From contig JADJZF010000007.1 of the NCBI GenBank assembly GCA_016719395.1, positions 62,001 through 126,000 of the forward strand: DNA of 64,000 bases, written 5' to 3'. The position numbers and the translations under genes were made by a program. Shown one piece after another: positions 1-7,460 of the stretch. The notes beneath the pieces are model-generated. The model was not told the origin of the DNA, did no database searches, and was given only the letters and a program-made list of their open reading frames with translations. The stretch comes from Candidatus Amarobacter glycogenicus (GTDB taxonomy: Bacteria > Chloroflexota > Dehalococcoidia > Tepidiformales > Tepidiformaceae). Numbering within the stretch: position 1 is the stretch's first letter; the number at the start of each line of letters is the position of its first letter.

Positions 1-60
1 CGACGTGGTGGATTTTCGTGAGCATGCTTTGCGTTTCTCCCTCGGCACGGCAGGGCCGGC

Positions 61-579
61 CTAGTCAGTTTCCTCGGCTGTCGTCTTGCGAACGCCCGCC
101 ATCCCGGCCAGGATCGCGGCGATCTGGTGCCAGTGTTCGCGGTCGTGTTCGAGTGTGGAGCGGACGATCGGCACGTACTCGCCGTCCTCCGCCGTCAGCT
201 CTTCGTCGCTGATGTGTTCCAGTTCATCGAGCAAACGATGCCGGCCGCCCCGGAGCTGCTCAAGGACGCTCCAGAAGTTCAGGTCAGCCTTGCGCTCGAC
301 GTGATCCTGGTTCCATGCATCGCGCTTTGATTCGTCGAAATCCTGCAGCGGTGACGGTTTCCCCGCGCGCACCTCGCGAATGGCCGTAACGTAGTGCGCT
401 TCCCAGGTGGCGACGTGCCCGACGATGTCCTTCAGCGACCAAACCCCGATGAACGGCCGGTCGATATCGCGAATGCGGCACGTCTCGATGTTACGCATCA
501 ACTGGTTGCGCTCGAGCTCCAGCTCATTTAGCAACCGTCGCCGTTCATCGGACCGCACCCGTACGTCGTCGTCAGTCAC
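61..579 (-). CDS. DinB-family / DUF-type four-helix protein
   Basis: A 172-residue protein of the DinB/YfiT-like four-helix-bundle superfamily. Members are often metal-binding and act in thiol or detoxification chemistry; the substrate here is unknown. The fold is suggested by N-terminal RRLLNELELERNQL, the central helix SLKDIVGHVATWEAHY with its conserved His and Trp, and a C-terminal LEHDREHWHQIAAI helix that supplies further His residues. I chose the GTG at 579 because it overlaps the stop of the upstream mutase gene by one base (TAGTG), which indicates translational coupling. The longer open frame to 666 has no family similarity at its N-terminus. The enzymatic role is unassigned. Confidence 0.7.
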   Translation of the reverse strand: MTDDDVRVRSDERRRLLNELELERNQLMRNIETCRIRDIDRPFIGVWSLKDIVGHVATWEAHYVTAIREVRAGKPSPLQDFDESKRDAWNQDHVERKADLNFWSVLEQLRGGRHRLLDELEHISDEELTAEDGEYVPIVRSTLEHDREHWHQIAAILAGMAGVRKTTAEETD

Positions 580-2234
580 TAGATGAACACCGGCTCGCGC
601 TGTTCGCCCCACACTCTGCGGAGGCGGTGGCTGATTTCGCCCAGCGTGGCGCGGGCCTCGACACACTCAACCATGATCGGCAGGAGGTTCTCGGTGCCGC
701 GCGCCGCCTGCTCGAGCTTGTGGAGCAGGGCTTCCACGGCTGCACCGTCCCGGTTCGCACGAAGCTTCGCGAGCTTCGCTGCCTGGCGTTGTCCGAGCGC
801 TGGGTCGACGCGGAGGAGGTCTGGCGTTTTCTCTTCCGCATTGATGAAGTCGTTGACTCCCACGATGACGCGCTCTTTCGCCTCCACCTGCATCTGGAAG
901 CGGTACGCCGCTTCCTGGATCTCTCTCTGCTGAAACCCGCGCTCGATAGCGACGAGCGAGCCGCCCATGTTGTCGATCGTGCGAATGTACTCTTCGGCCT
1001 CCGCCTCGAGCCGGTTCGTCATGTCTTCGACGAAATACGACCCGCCCAGCGGGTCGGCAACATCACCCACCCCGTTTTCGTAGGCGAGGATCTGCTGCGT
1101 CCGGAGGGCAATCTGCACGGCCTTCTCCGTCGGCAGGGCGAGCGCCTCGTCCATCGAGTTCGTGTGCAACGACTGCGTGCCACCGAGGACCGCTGCCAGG
1201 GCCTGCACCGCCGTGCGTACGATGTTGTTCTCAGGCTGCTGCGCCGTGAGCGTTGCGCCGCCGGTTTGCGTGTGGAACCGCAGCATCTGGGATCGCGCGC
1301 TCTTCGCCCCGAACCGGTCCCGCATGATTTTCGCCCAGAGCCGCCGCGCGGCCCGGAACTTGGCAACTTCCTCCAGGAAGTTGTTGTGGCAGGCGAAGAA
1401 GAAGCTCAGTCGCCCGGCGAAGTCATCGATATCGAGGCCCGCCGAGATCGCCGCGTCAACGTACGAGATCCCGTCGGCGAGCGTGAACGCAATCTCCTGC
1501 GCGGCCGTACAGCCAGCCTCGCGCATGTGGTAACCCGATATCGAAATCGTATTCCACTGGGGCACCACGTCTTTGCAGTAAGCGAAGATGTCGGTGATCA
1601 GCCGCATGCTCGGCTGCGGCGGGTAGATGTACGTCCCGCGTGCGATGTATTCCTTCAGGATGTCGTTCTGGACGGTTCCGCCCAGCTTGTCCGGTGAGAT
1701 GCCCTGCTGTTTTCCAACCGCTACGTAGAACGCCAGGAGGATCGCTGCCGTCGAATTGATCGTCATCGAGGTCGTGACTTTGTCCAGGGGGATCTGGTCA
1801 AACAGCGTCAGCATGTCCTCGATGGAGTCGATGGCGACTCCGACTTTGCCGACTTCGCCCGCCGCCATCGGGTCGTCAGAGTCGTAACCGATCTGGGTCG
1901 GCAAGTCGAAGGCAACGGAAAGCCCGGTCTGGCCCTGGGAAAGCAAATACCGGTAGCGCTGGTTCGATTCCTCGGCCGTGCCAAAGCCAGCGTACTGCCG
2001 CATCGTCCAGAAGCGGCCCCGGTACATTGTCGGCTGGATGCCGCGGGTGAACGGGTATTCGCCGGGGAATCCGAGTTGTTCATTCGGGTTCCAGCCGTTC
2101 AGGTCGTCAGCGGTGTACACAGCGTCGACCGGCATCTTCCCGGTCGTTTCAAACGCTTTCGCGCGTTCAGGCGCGCGCTCGATGGCCTTGGCGTAGGGCC
2201 CCTGGAGCCACTCGCGCTTCGTAGTGATTGGCAT
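579..2234 (-). CDS. Methylmalonyl-CoA mutase large subunit, catalytic (TIM-barrel) domain
   Basis: A 551-residue catalytic subunit of the adenosylcobalamin-dependent methylmalonyl-CoA mutase family, which interconverts (R)-methylmalonyl-CoA and succinyl-CoA in propionate and branched-chain metabolism. The N-terminal TRGIQPTMYRGRFWTMRQYAG block and the following GLSVAFDLPTQIGYDSD block are hallmarks of the substrate-binding barrel. AQQPENNIVRTA and GGTQSLHTNSMDEALALPTE follow. The length stops short of the cobalamin-binding domain (DxHxxG), so B12 must be bound by a separate small subunit, which is not in this window. The ATG at 2234 follows a TGGAG-like ribosome site. Ethylmalonyl- or isobutyryl-CoA mutase specificity cannot be excluded. 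Confidence 0.93.
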   Translation of the reverse strand: MPITTKREWLQGPYAKAIERAPERAKAFETTGKMPVDAVYTADDLNGWNPNEQLGFPGEYPFTRGIQPTMYRGRFWTMRQYAGFGTAEESNQRYRYLLSQGQTGLSVAFDLPTQIGYDSDDPMAAGEVGKVGVAIDSIEDMLTLFDQIPLDKVTTSMTINSTAAILLAFYVAVGKQQGISPDKLGGTVQNDILKEYIARGTYIYPPQPSMRLITDIFAYCKDVVPQWNTISISGYHMREAGCTAAQEIAFTLADGISYVDAAISAGLDIDDFAGRLSFFFACHNNFLEEVAKFRAARRLWAKIMRDRFGAKSARSQMLRFHTQTGGATLTAQQPENNIVRTAVQALAAVLGGTQSLHTNSMDEALALPTEKAVQIALRTQQILAYENGVGDVADPLGGSYFVEDMTNRLEAEAEEYIRTIDNMGGSLVAIERGFQQREIQEAAYRFQMQVEAKERVIVGVNDFINAEEKTPDLLRVDPALGQRQAAKLAKLRANRDGAAVEALLHKLEQAARGTENLLPIMVECVEARATLGEISHRLRRVWGEQREPVFI

Positions 2235-2329
2235 TTATGTGGAGACTCCAGCAGACAAACAGGTAGCGCCGGAATCGGCGCACGGTACCCCGGAGTATAG
2301 GAGTTCTCGTATTTCCGCGCCAAACCGGA

Positions 2330-2533
2330 CTACGGGTTGACGGTGTCCTTCGATTTCTCCTGGAGCCGCCTCAGCCGCTCTGCCTCGAAGTCGAGTGGCT
2401 CGCGGACCACGGCGAGGTGGCGCCGGCGCTCATGGAGTTCGTCATCGTAGGTGTGGATCCGTTCTGGATGTCCCATACCAGTACCATCGACGGTCGCACG
2501 CTCCTTCTGCAATCGGGGATTCCCCCTCGTCAC
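2330..2533 (-). CDS. Small charged hypothetical protein
   Basis: An open frame of 67 codons (GTG start), or 48 codons from an internal ATG at 2476, lying just upstream of the mutase gene on the same strand. The product is soluble and very charged (HTYDDELHERRRHL, FEAERLRRLQEK), probably helical at its C-terminus. I recognise no family. In favour of it being real: the composition is protein-like and it fills an otherwise empty 430-base gap. Against it: no convincing ribosome site adjoins either start. Confidence 0.35.
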   Translation of the reverse strand: MTRGNPRLQKERATVDGTGMGHPERIHTYDDELHERRRHLAVVREPLDFEAERLRRLQEKSKDTVNP

Positions 2534-2590
2534 GGCACGGCCGCCACCCCCCTCCGGGTATCAGGAAACACACGAGTCATAAATAGGGGC

Positions 2591-2618
2591 TTTACCTCTT
2601 GACAAATCTCCCTATAAT
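2591..2618 (+). promoter_or_regulatory. Promoter for the atypical response-regulator gene
   Basis: A perfect -10 TATAAT (2613-2618) lies 45 bases before the likely GTG start at 2663. A -35-like TTTACC (2591-2596) sits at 16-base spacing. A second box, TTGACA (2599-2604), is only 8 bases from the -10, too close to serve as its -35; it could be an operator or chance. The surrounding 40 bases are unusually A+T rich for this genome. Confidence 0.55.
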
Positions 2619-2662
2619 CGCGCTACCCAGAGGTGGTGGGCCTTTGGACAGCTTGGGGGAAT

Positions 2663-3428
2663 GTGACCACTCGCACCCAGTCTTCCTTTGTGAGCTGCCT
2701 GCTCGTCGCACCTTCGGATTGCGGCACGCTCGGGTTTGTCCGGGCGCTTCATGGCGGCGGCATCGCCGTCCTCGAGCGAGAGCCGGGGCACAGCGCTCTC
2801 CAGTTGGCGCTCTCTGGAGAATTCCACGTCGTCGCGTGGATGGTCGACCCTCGGTCAGCAGCGGGACCGCTCGCAGTCTCCCAGCTCGCCGGCGCCGGCG
2901 TGCCCGTCATCGGTCTCCACGATAGCGCGGAAGCACACCTCATCGCCGACATGCTCTCGGCCGGCGCTCATGCATGTCTCGACCTTGGGACGGACGCGCG
3001 AGTCGTTTCTGCCCAGGTTCGCGCCGTCACTCCGGCGCGCAGGCGCATATGATGCGGCGCCAGCAGAAGTTTCCGGCCTGCTTCAGGTTGGGGACCTTAG
3101 CGTCGATGTAGATAGATGCGAGGTGCAACGCGCGGGAGCGTTCGTAGCGCTGACAGCGTCGGAATTCCGAATCGTCGAGTACATGGCCCGGAACAGCGGC
3201 CGAGTCCTCAAGTCCCACGAAGTCCTCAACGCCGTCTCCAGCGATTACGAATACCTTCCGCGGGAAGCTCAGGACGTATTCAAGGTCTACGTCCGTCGTA
3301 TCCGGCGCAAGTTGGAACCGAACGAAAGCGAACCGCGCTACCTGGTGACGGTCCGCGGGTTTGGCTACCGGCTTGAGGGTGGGAGTGCCATCACCCCCGC
3401 TCTCCGGAGTGCAGCGACGACCGCCTGA
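2663..3428 (+). CDS. OmpR/PhoB-type response regulator with degenerate receiver, frameshifted
   Basis: Two overlapping frames together make one regulator. Bases 2663-3052 encode a receiver-like domain (LLVAPSDCGTLGFVRAL to VVSAQVRAV). The +1 frame carries a winged-helix Trans_reg_C domain (GLLQVGDLSVDVDRCEV, ALTASEFRIVEYMARNSG, VFKVYVRRIRRKLE, YLVTVRGFGYRLE). Joining near 3028-3035 by skipping one base gives a continuous protein of about 254 residues. The receiver lacks the expected catalytic residues: by my hand alignment the phospho-acceptor Asp position is Trp (VVAWMVDP), the Thr is His (VIGLHDS) and the Lys is Leu (ACLDLGT). It therefore probably acts without phosphorylation. The shift may be a sequencing indel or a true break. 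Confidence 0.75.
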
Positions 3429-3472
3429 TACCCCGGTTTCCCGGGGATGTCTGGCACCTCCGGGGAGAGATA

Positions 3473-4051
3473 GTGAGCGAACAGGGTCAAGGGCCGGAGG
3501 ATTTCCTCCTGGAACGGCTCAACGAAGCCGCATCGGGCGATGCTGCTGTGCGCCAGTTGCGACGGCGGTACGACCTGCTTCGCACGACTACGAACAACTC
3601 CTCGACCGCCTCGGAGAACTCGAAGATCGCCTGAATGCCGCGGCAACCCAGCCCGCGGCGGCGCCTCCCTCCGTCAGCACTCGCCGAGACAATCGCCGAG
3701 GCCATCACCGCTCCGCTCCTCCGGCTCCGAGACGACTACCTCTCGGCCGTGTCTGGTATTCAGAACGTCGTGACGGGCCTCGAAGGCCTCGCCTCCGGGT
3801 TCAAAGGCCAGCACGCCGTCGCCAACAGCCCGGCAGCACCCATCGCGCCAGCGCCAGCAACTCACGAGCCCGCGGAACCGGCTGCTCCCGGCAAGGTCCA
3901 CAGGATGCAGGTCGATGTGAAAGGGTCCGGCTTCGGCGAACTCCTCGATTTCCAGGAGCGGCTCTCCAACTTGGTCGGGGTCTCGCGAGTGTCGATCAGC
4001 GCCATCGACAACGAACGGGCGACTCTCGTGGTGGAACTCGAACACCCCTGA
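3473..4051 (+). CDS. Hypothetical coiled-coil protein with C-terminal alpha/beta domain, probable compensating indels
   Basis: No known family recognised. Read as one gene from GTG 3473 it gives a helical N-terminus (PEDFLLERLNEAA). It needs a one-base shift near 3582 to enter the frame encoding YEQLLDRLGELEDRLNAAA, then an opposite shift near 3670 to return to ALAETIAEAITAPLLRLRDD. Without the shifts, a TGA at 3632 followed directly by ATG 3635 leaves a 138-codon frame. The C-terminus (FGELLDFQERLSNLVGVSRVSI) resembles small ferredoxin-like domains. It follows the response regulator by 44 bases and may be co-transcribed with it. Confidence 0.5.
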
Positions 4052-4149
4052 CGTTGCCTTCGGCGAAAGCGCAGACACCGTGACGCCGGCCCTGTCCGAC
4101 GAGGCTGAATCTTGACCGAGGGGCCCGGCAAACCTACGATCGACCGGTT

Positions 4150-4225
4150 GCTGAGGTAGCTCAGTTGGTAGAGCACGGCACTGAAAATGCCGGTGTCCCC
4201 AGTTCGACCCTGGGCCTCAGCACCA
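4150..4225 (+). tRNA. tRNA-Phe (GAA)
   Basis: A complete 76-base cloverleaf with encoded CCA. The acceptor stem GCTGAGG pairs with CCTCAGC, the D arm GCTC/GAGC is closed, the anticodon stem CGGCA/TGCCG frames the loop CTGAAAA with anticodon GAA (4183-4185), and the T arm CCCAG-TTCGACC-CTGGG is canonical. The discriminator base is A. It is followed at once by a strong terminator, so it is a single-tRNA transcript. Confidence 0.98.
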
Positions 4226-4238
4226 CTTTTCTGAATCT

Positions 4239-4268
4239 GAGCCCGATGGTAACGTCGGGCTCTTTCTT
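4239..4268 (+). terminator. Intrinsic terminator of tRNA-Phe
   Basis: A perfect 8-bp stem, GAGCCCGA (4239-4246) with TCGGGCTC (4255-4262), has an 8-base loop and then TTTCTT. It lies 14 bases after the tRNA CCA and overlaps the 3' end of the converging DUF6285 gene. Confidence 0.9.
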
Positions 4269-4659
4269 ATCCCTCGGCCGCCAGCGCCGGGTTCGAGACC
4301 ACCAGCTTGTCGTGGATCACCTTGCGCAGGTGGTTGACCACCTGGTGGCGGAAGTCCCCCGAGTCGGCGTCACCCTCTCGGATGCGGGTACTGAGCGAGC
4401 GGTTGCGGGCCAGCAACGATTCGCGCATCGCGGCGAGGTAAGGCGGCATCGGCTCCACTCCGAGCAGGTGGTCGAGCCCGTCCCACTCCCGGGCATAGTG
4501 GTCCTCGATCGTCGAGATCTCCCGCCGGAGCATCTCGACCGCGTTCATCGCGACACGGCCGTGGAAGTTGGTCCGCCCGGTCGTGTTCACCATCACGTCA
4601 TCGCGGAGATACCCCGCTACCGCCTCGAGCAACTCGTCGATCGTCGGTCGGTCTTGCAT
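4267..4659 (-). CDS. DUF6285 domain protein
   Basis: A 130-residue protein starting MQDRPTIDELLEAVAGYLRD and matching DUF6285. Members of this family commonly sit next to aminoglycoside-phosphotransferase-like kinases, often near acyl-CoA dehydrogenase genes; no activity is established. The start is fixed by a four-base ATGA overlap with the phosphotransferase stop at 4659. The longer open frame to 4851 is a shadow of that gene. It probably forms a complex with, or regulates, the kinase. Confidence 0.8.
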   Translation of the reverse strand: MQDRPTIDELLEAVAGYLRDDVMVNTTGRTNFHGRVAMNAVEMLRREISTIEDHYAREWDGLDHLLGVEPMPPYLAAMRESLLARNRSLSTRIREGDADSGDFRHQVVNHLRKVIHDKLVVSNPALAAEG

Positions 4660-5669
4660 CAGATGCCTGCCTGTTCCAGGAGCCGCAGTAGCTCCCACTC
4701 CGTCTCCGCGGTCCGGCGACCGATGCTCGCCATCTCGACCGTCTTGTTGCGGCCGAAGAAGTAGTTGGCCGCCTGCGTGATCGTGATCACGCCCCACTTC
4801 AGGTTGCCGAACAGCTCCCAAAAGCGGACACGGTCCCGATCCACGGGGCAACCCCCCGCGGCTTCGTAATCTGCGAAAAACGGTTCGTAGTCTCCGATGC
4901 CCGCCATCGGCTTATCGCCGCCAAAGCGCCACGACTTCACCGCCAGCCATCCGATGTCTTCCATCGGGTCGCCCCAGTGTGCGAGTTCCCAGTCGATGAT
5001 GCCCCTGAGGCCATCCTCACCGTAGAGGAAGTTGCCCAACCGGTAGTCGCCGTGCACAAGGACTCGCTCCGGCGGGTTCGGCAAGTGTTGATAGAGCCAT
5101 CGAAATGCGAGTTCGAACACCGGATGCGGGTCGGGCGACACCTCGCGGAAGATCCGCTCGTAGTTCTCCACTTCGTGCCGCGCCGGCGAAGCACCCTCGA
5201 CCGGTGCCGGGAGGATCTCGAACTCCGGATGCTCCGCCCGATCGATGCGGTGGATGCGTGCGAGGCTCTGGGCCAGCTGGGTCGGGATAATCTCGCGAGC
5301 GTGCGCGTACTGCTCGCCGCGGATCAGTCGGCCTCCCAGGGCTTCCCCGGGCACCCGCCGCATGACGAAGAACTTCACCGGGAACGTTTCGTCGCCATCC
5401 CAGAGCGGTTCCGGGACGATCGCACCGGCATCCATCGCCGCCTTCAGGAGGTGGAATTCAAGGATGCGCGGGGCGCTCGACTCGATCCCCGCCACTGGGT
5501 CGCAACGGAAAATGCCCTCGAGCTTCTCATCGCCCAGCTGTGCATCGAACGTCCACGTTTCCCGCCCGGCCCCGCCCGAAAGTCGCGCCAGGCCGGCGAA
5601 GGCCGGGTCGTGGCCCGTGTTCTTGTGGAGGAACTTCCTCAGTCCCGCTTCGACGGTCGCCGTATCCAC
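4659..5669 (-). CDS. Aminoglycoside-phosphotransferase-like (APH/choline kinase fold) kinase
   Basis: A 336-residue kinase-fold protein. The catalytic loop is VLVHGDYRLGNFLY (Asp base and downstream Asn), and the metal-binding segment is GIIDWELAHWGDP. Upstream, KFFVMRRVPGEAL corresponds to the hinge between lobes. Family members phosphorylate small alcohols or acyl-CoA-pathway intermediates and rarely antibiotics, so resistance should not be inferred. It is the middle gene of a three-gene minus-strand unit with the lipocalin-like protein upstream (3-base gap) and DUF6285 downstream (overlap). Confidence 0.88.
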   Translation of the reverse strand: MDTATVEAGLRKFLHKNTGHDPAFAGLARLSGGAGRETWTFDAQLGDEKLEGIFRCDPVAGIESSAPRILEFHLLKAAMDAGAIVPEPLWDGDETFPVKFFVMRRVPGEALGGRLIRGEQYAHAREIIPTQLAQSLARIHRIDRAEHPEFEILPAPVEGASPARHEVENYERIFREVSPDPHPVFELAFRWLYQHLPNPPERVLVHGDYRLGNFLYGEDGLRGIIDWELAHWGDPMEDIGWLAVKSWRFGGDKPMAGIGDYEPFFADYEAAGGCPVDRDRVRFWELFGNLKWGVITITQAANYFFGRNKTVEMASIGRRTAETEWELLRLLEQAGI

Positions 5670-5672
5670 GGA

Positions 5673-6635
5673 CTACTCCGCCTGGTCGAGGTATTCGCTC
5701 AGGCCGTAGCCCTTGCGCTGGCCATCCAGGGTGTATTCGGTCATCCCCTCGCCGATGTGCGTGAACATGCCCGACCGCCGGTTTCGCAGCGGAATGAACC
5801 CGGTCACCTTGCCGACGATCGTGTGGCTCTCGCCATTCTCGAGTTTGACCTTCGCGGTGAGGCCCTGGTGGTAGTTGGTGTCGCCTTCGTAACTCGTGTC
5901 GAGTTCCGCCTCGGTGATGCGAATCAACTCGTCCGGTCCACGGTGGAACACACCACCGACTCGCCCCCCGACGACCGAAAGCACCATGCCGATGTCGTCG
6001 CCGAAGTTGCCGGTGATCCAGCGATACGACGGCGTCGACTGCCAGTATCGCGGGCCCCACGAATGGTCGCGCAGGCCGTGGCCGGTGATTTCCAGTACCG
6101 GGCCATCCTCCACCTGGAGCGTCCCGGTTACCTTCATGTGCTGTTCGTAGTGAGCACGCGCGAAGTCATTCTGTGATCCGGCGCCACCGGGTTCGGCGAC
6201 GTGGCCGTAGATGGGACCGACCCCTTCGTGGACCAGGTCGAGCCTGACTTTCTTGTGCGGGTTCTCCTTGAACGCGACCGACGGCTCCCGCATCTCCCGC
6301 GGGTCCGCCAGGTAGACGACCGACCCGACGAACGTGGTCCGGATCTTCTCTCCAGGTACCAGGACTTCCACCTTGAGGCCGCCCGCGTCCCAACCATCAT
6401 TGTGCGAAATCTGCGGCCGCTTGTAGTTGAACAACGCCGACCCGTCCGACTGGTAAACGATGCCCGTCATCTCCGCATGACCCTCGTTCGCCCGGTTGCC
6501 CATGCGGATGAATCCGCCCAGCTGCTTCTCCCGGTCGAAGCAGGTGAAGTACACCGACTCGTTGAAGTTCTCTTCCGGCCCAAGCGGGTGGGTGTAGTCA
6601 TCCTCGGGCTTCACGTTGCCAATGATCGTTACCAT
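5673..6635 (-). CDS. Lipocalin-like DUF7064/DUF7065-type protein
   Basis: A 320-residue, beta-rich soluble protein without signal peptide. It has two halves like AttH/CrtC-type lipocalin repeats: residues about 1-170 (SVYFTCFDREKQLGGFIRMG) and about 175-320. The most distinctive motif is HGLRDHSWGPRYW around residue 185, typical of this superfamily's hydratase-like ligand site. It is the first gene of the unit with the phosphotransferase and DUF6285 genes, so the three likely modify and carry a shared hydrophobic or acyl intermediate. That pathway role is inference; the family name is assigned from memory of the motifs. Confidence 0.65.
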   Translation of the reverse strand: MVTIIGNVKPEDDYTHPLGPEENFNESVYFTCFDREKQLGGFIRMGNRANEGHAEMTGIVYQSDGSALFNYKRPQISHNDGWDAGGLKVEVLVPGEKIRTTFVGSVVYLADPREMREPSVAFKENPHKKVRLDLVHEGVGPIYGHVAEPGGAGSQNDFARAHYEQHMKVTGTLQVEDGPVLEITGHGLRDHSWGPRYWQSTPSYRWITGNFGDDIGMVLSVVGGRVGGVFHRGPDELIRITEAELDTSYEGDTNYHQGLTAKVKLENGESHTIVGKVTGFIPLRNRRSGMFTHIGEGMTEYTLDGQRKGYGLSEYLDQAE

Positions 6636-6728
6636 GTCGCTGTCTCCCTCGCCGTGGCTCAGTTTCGGGACCGTGCTGAGGCGGAATCATAGACCATCTT
6701 CCTTAGCGTCGCCGAAAGGATCTCTCCC

Positions 6729-7409
6729 CTGAAACTCGCGAAGAATCACCTCGACGTCGGCCTCTATACGAACACCATCGAAGCCTCACTTGTCTTCTGG
6801 CAGGACGAAGTCGGTTTGCCATTCCAGGAACTCCTGCCCACCGGCGGAGGTAGCCGCCAGCATCGCCACGGCCTCGGTGGCGGCATCCTCAAGATCAACG
6901 AGTCCCGCGAGCCGATGCCCACGGCAAGCGCGACTGGCATTCGCGAACTCATCGTGCCAACCGCGAAGGTCTCATCTCCAGTCCGACTTCACGACCCCGA
7001 GGGAAACGCCGTCACACTCGTTCCTGGGCGACCAGGGGACGCTGGGATCACGATCGTGTTGGCGGCCTCGAACCTGCAGGCAGCCCGACACCACTATGGA
7101 ACGGCCCTCGGCTTCGAGTCACTCGGCGACAACACGTTTGTCTGCGGGGAAACGCGAATCGAACTCCAGCACGACCCTGCCCAGCAGCCGGTCGGCGACA
7201 TGCGCGCTCCCGGCTATCGTTACCTGACCGTCCAGGTCTGGGACGCTGACAAGGAGTTCGAAGCCGCAGTGGCGCTCGGCGCAACCCCAGGCATGGCCCC
7301 TCGGACGATGGGCGCCGTCGCGCGCTTCGGCTTCGTCCGGGACCCCGATGGCAACTGGCTGGAGCTTTCGCAGCGAGCATCCCTCACCGGACCACTGCCA
7401 CCCAACTGA
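6729..7409 (+). CDS. VOC-family (glyoxalase/bleomycin-resistance fold) protein, probable CTG start
   Basis: A 226-residue two-module VOC protein. The first beta-alpha-beta module begins HLDVGLYTNTIEASLVFWQDE and the second ITIVLAASNLQAARHHYGTALGFE, ending with the metal-site strand FGFVRDPDGNWLELSQR. The N-terminal module needs bases upstream of the first TTG at 6816. Reading back in frame gives no ATG or GTG, but a CTG at 6729 sits eight bases after AGGA (6717-6720). I therefore place the start there. The substrate is unknown. Confidence 0.75.
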   Translation: MKLAKNHLDVGLYTNTIEASLVFWQDEVGLPFQELLPTGGGSRQHRHGLGGGILKINESREPMPTASATGIRELIVPTAKVSSPVRLHDPEGNAVTLVPGRPGDAGITIVLAASNLQAARHHYGTALGFESLGDNTFVCGETRIELQHDPAQQPVGDMRAPGYRYLTVQVWDADKEFEAAVALGATPGMAPRTMGAVARFGFVRDPDGNWLELSQRASLTGPLPPN

Positions 7410-7460
7410 CCTTTCTGTTATGTCGTATTCGAGGGTCGAGGACTCCCGGCCCCGCCGCGG

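Noticed and set aside
2599..2618. TTGACA eight bases before TATAAT as a standard promoter
   Set aside because: The spacing is far too short for sigma-70; the -35 at TTTACC with 16-base spacing is better, so TTGACA is at most an operator or chance.
4659..5669. Aminoglycoside resistance from the APH-fold kinase
   Set aside because: The neighbours and DUF6285 partner point to small-molecule or acyl metabolism, and the fold is shared by many non-resistance kinases.
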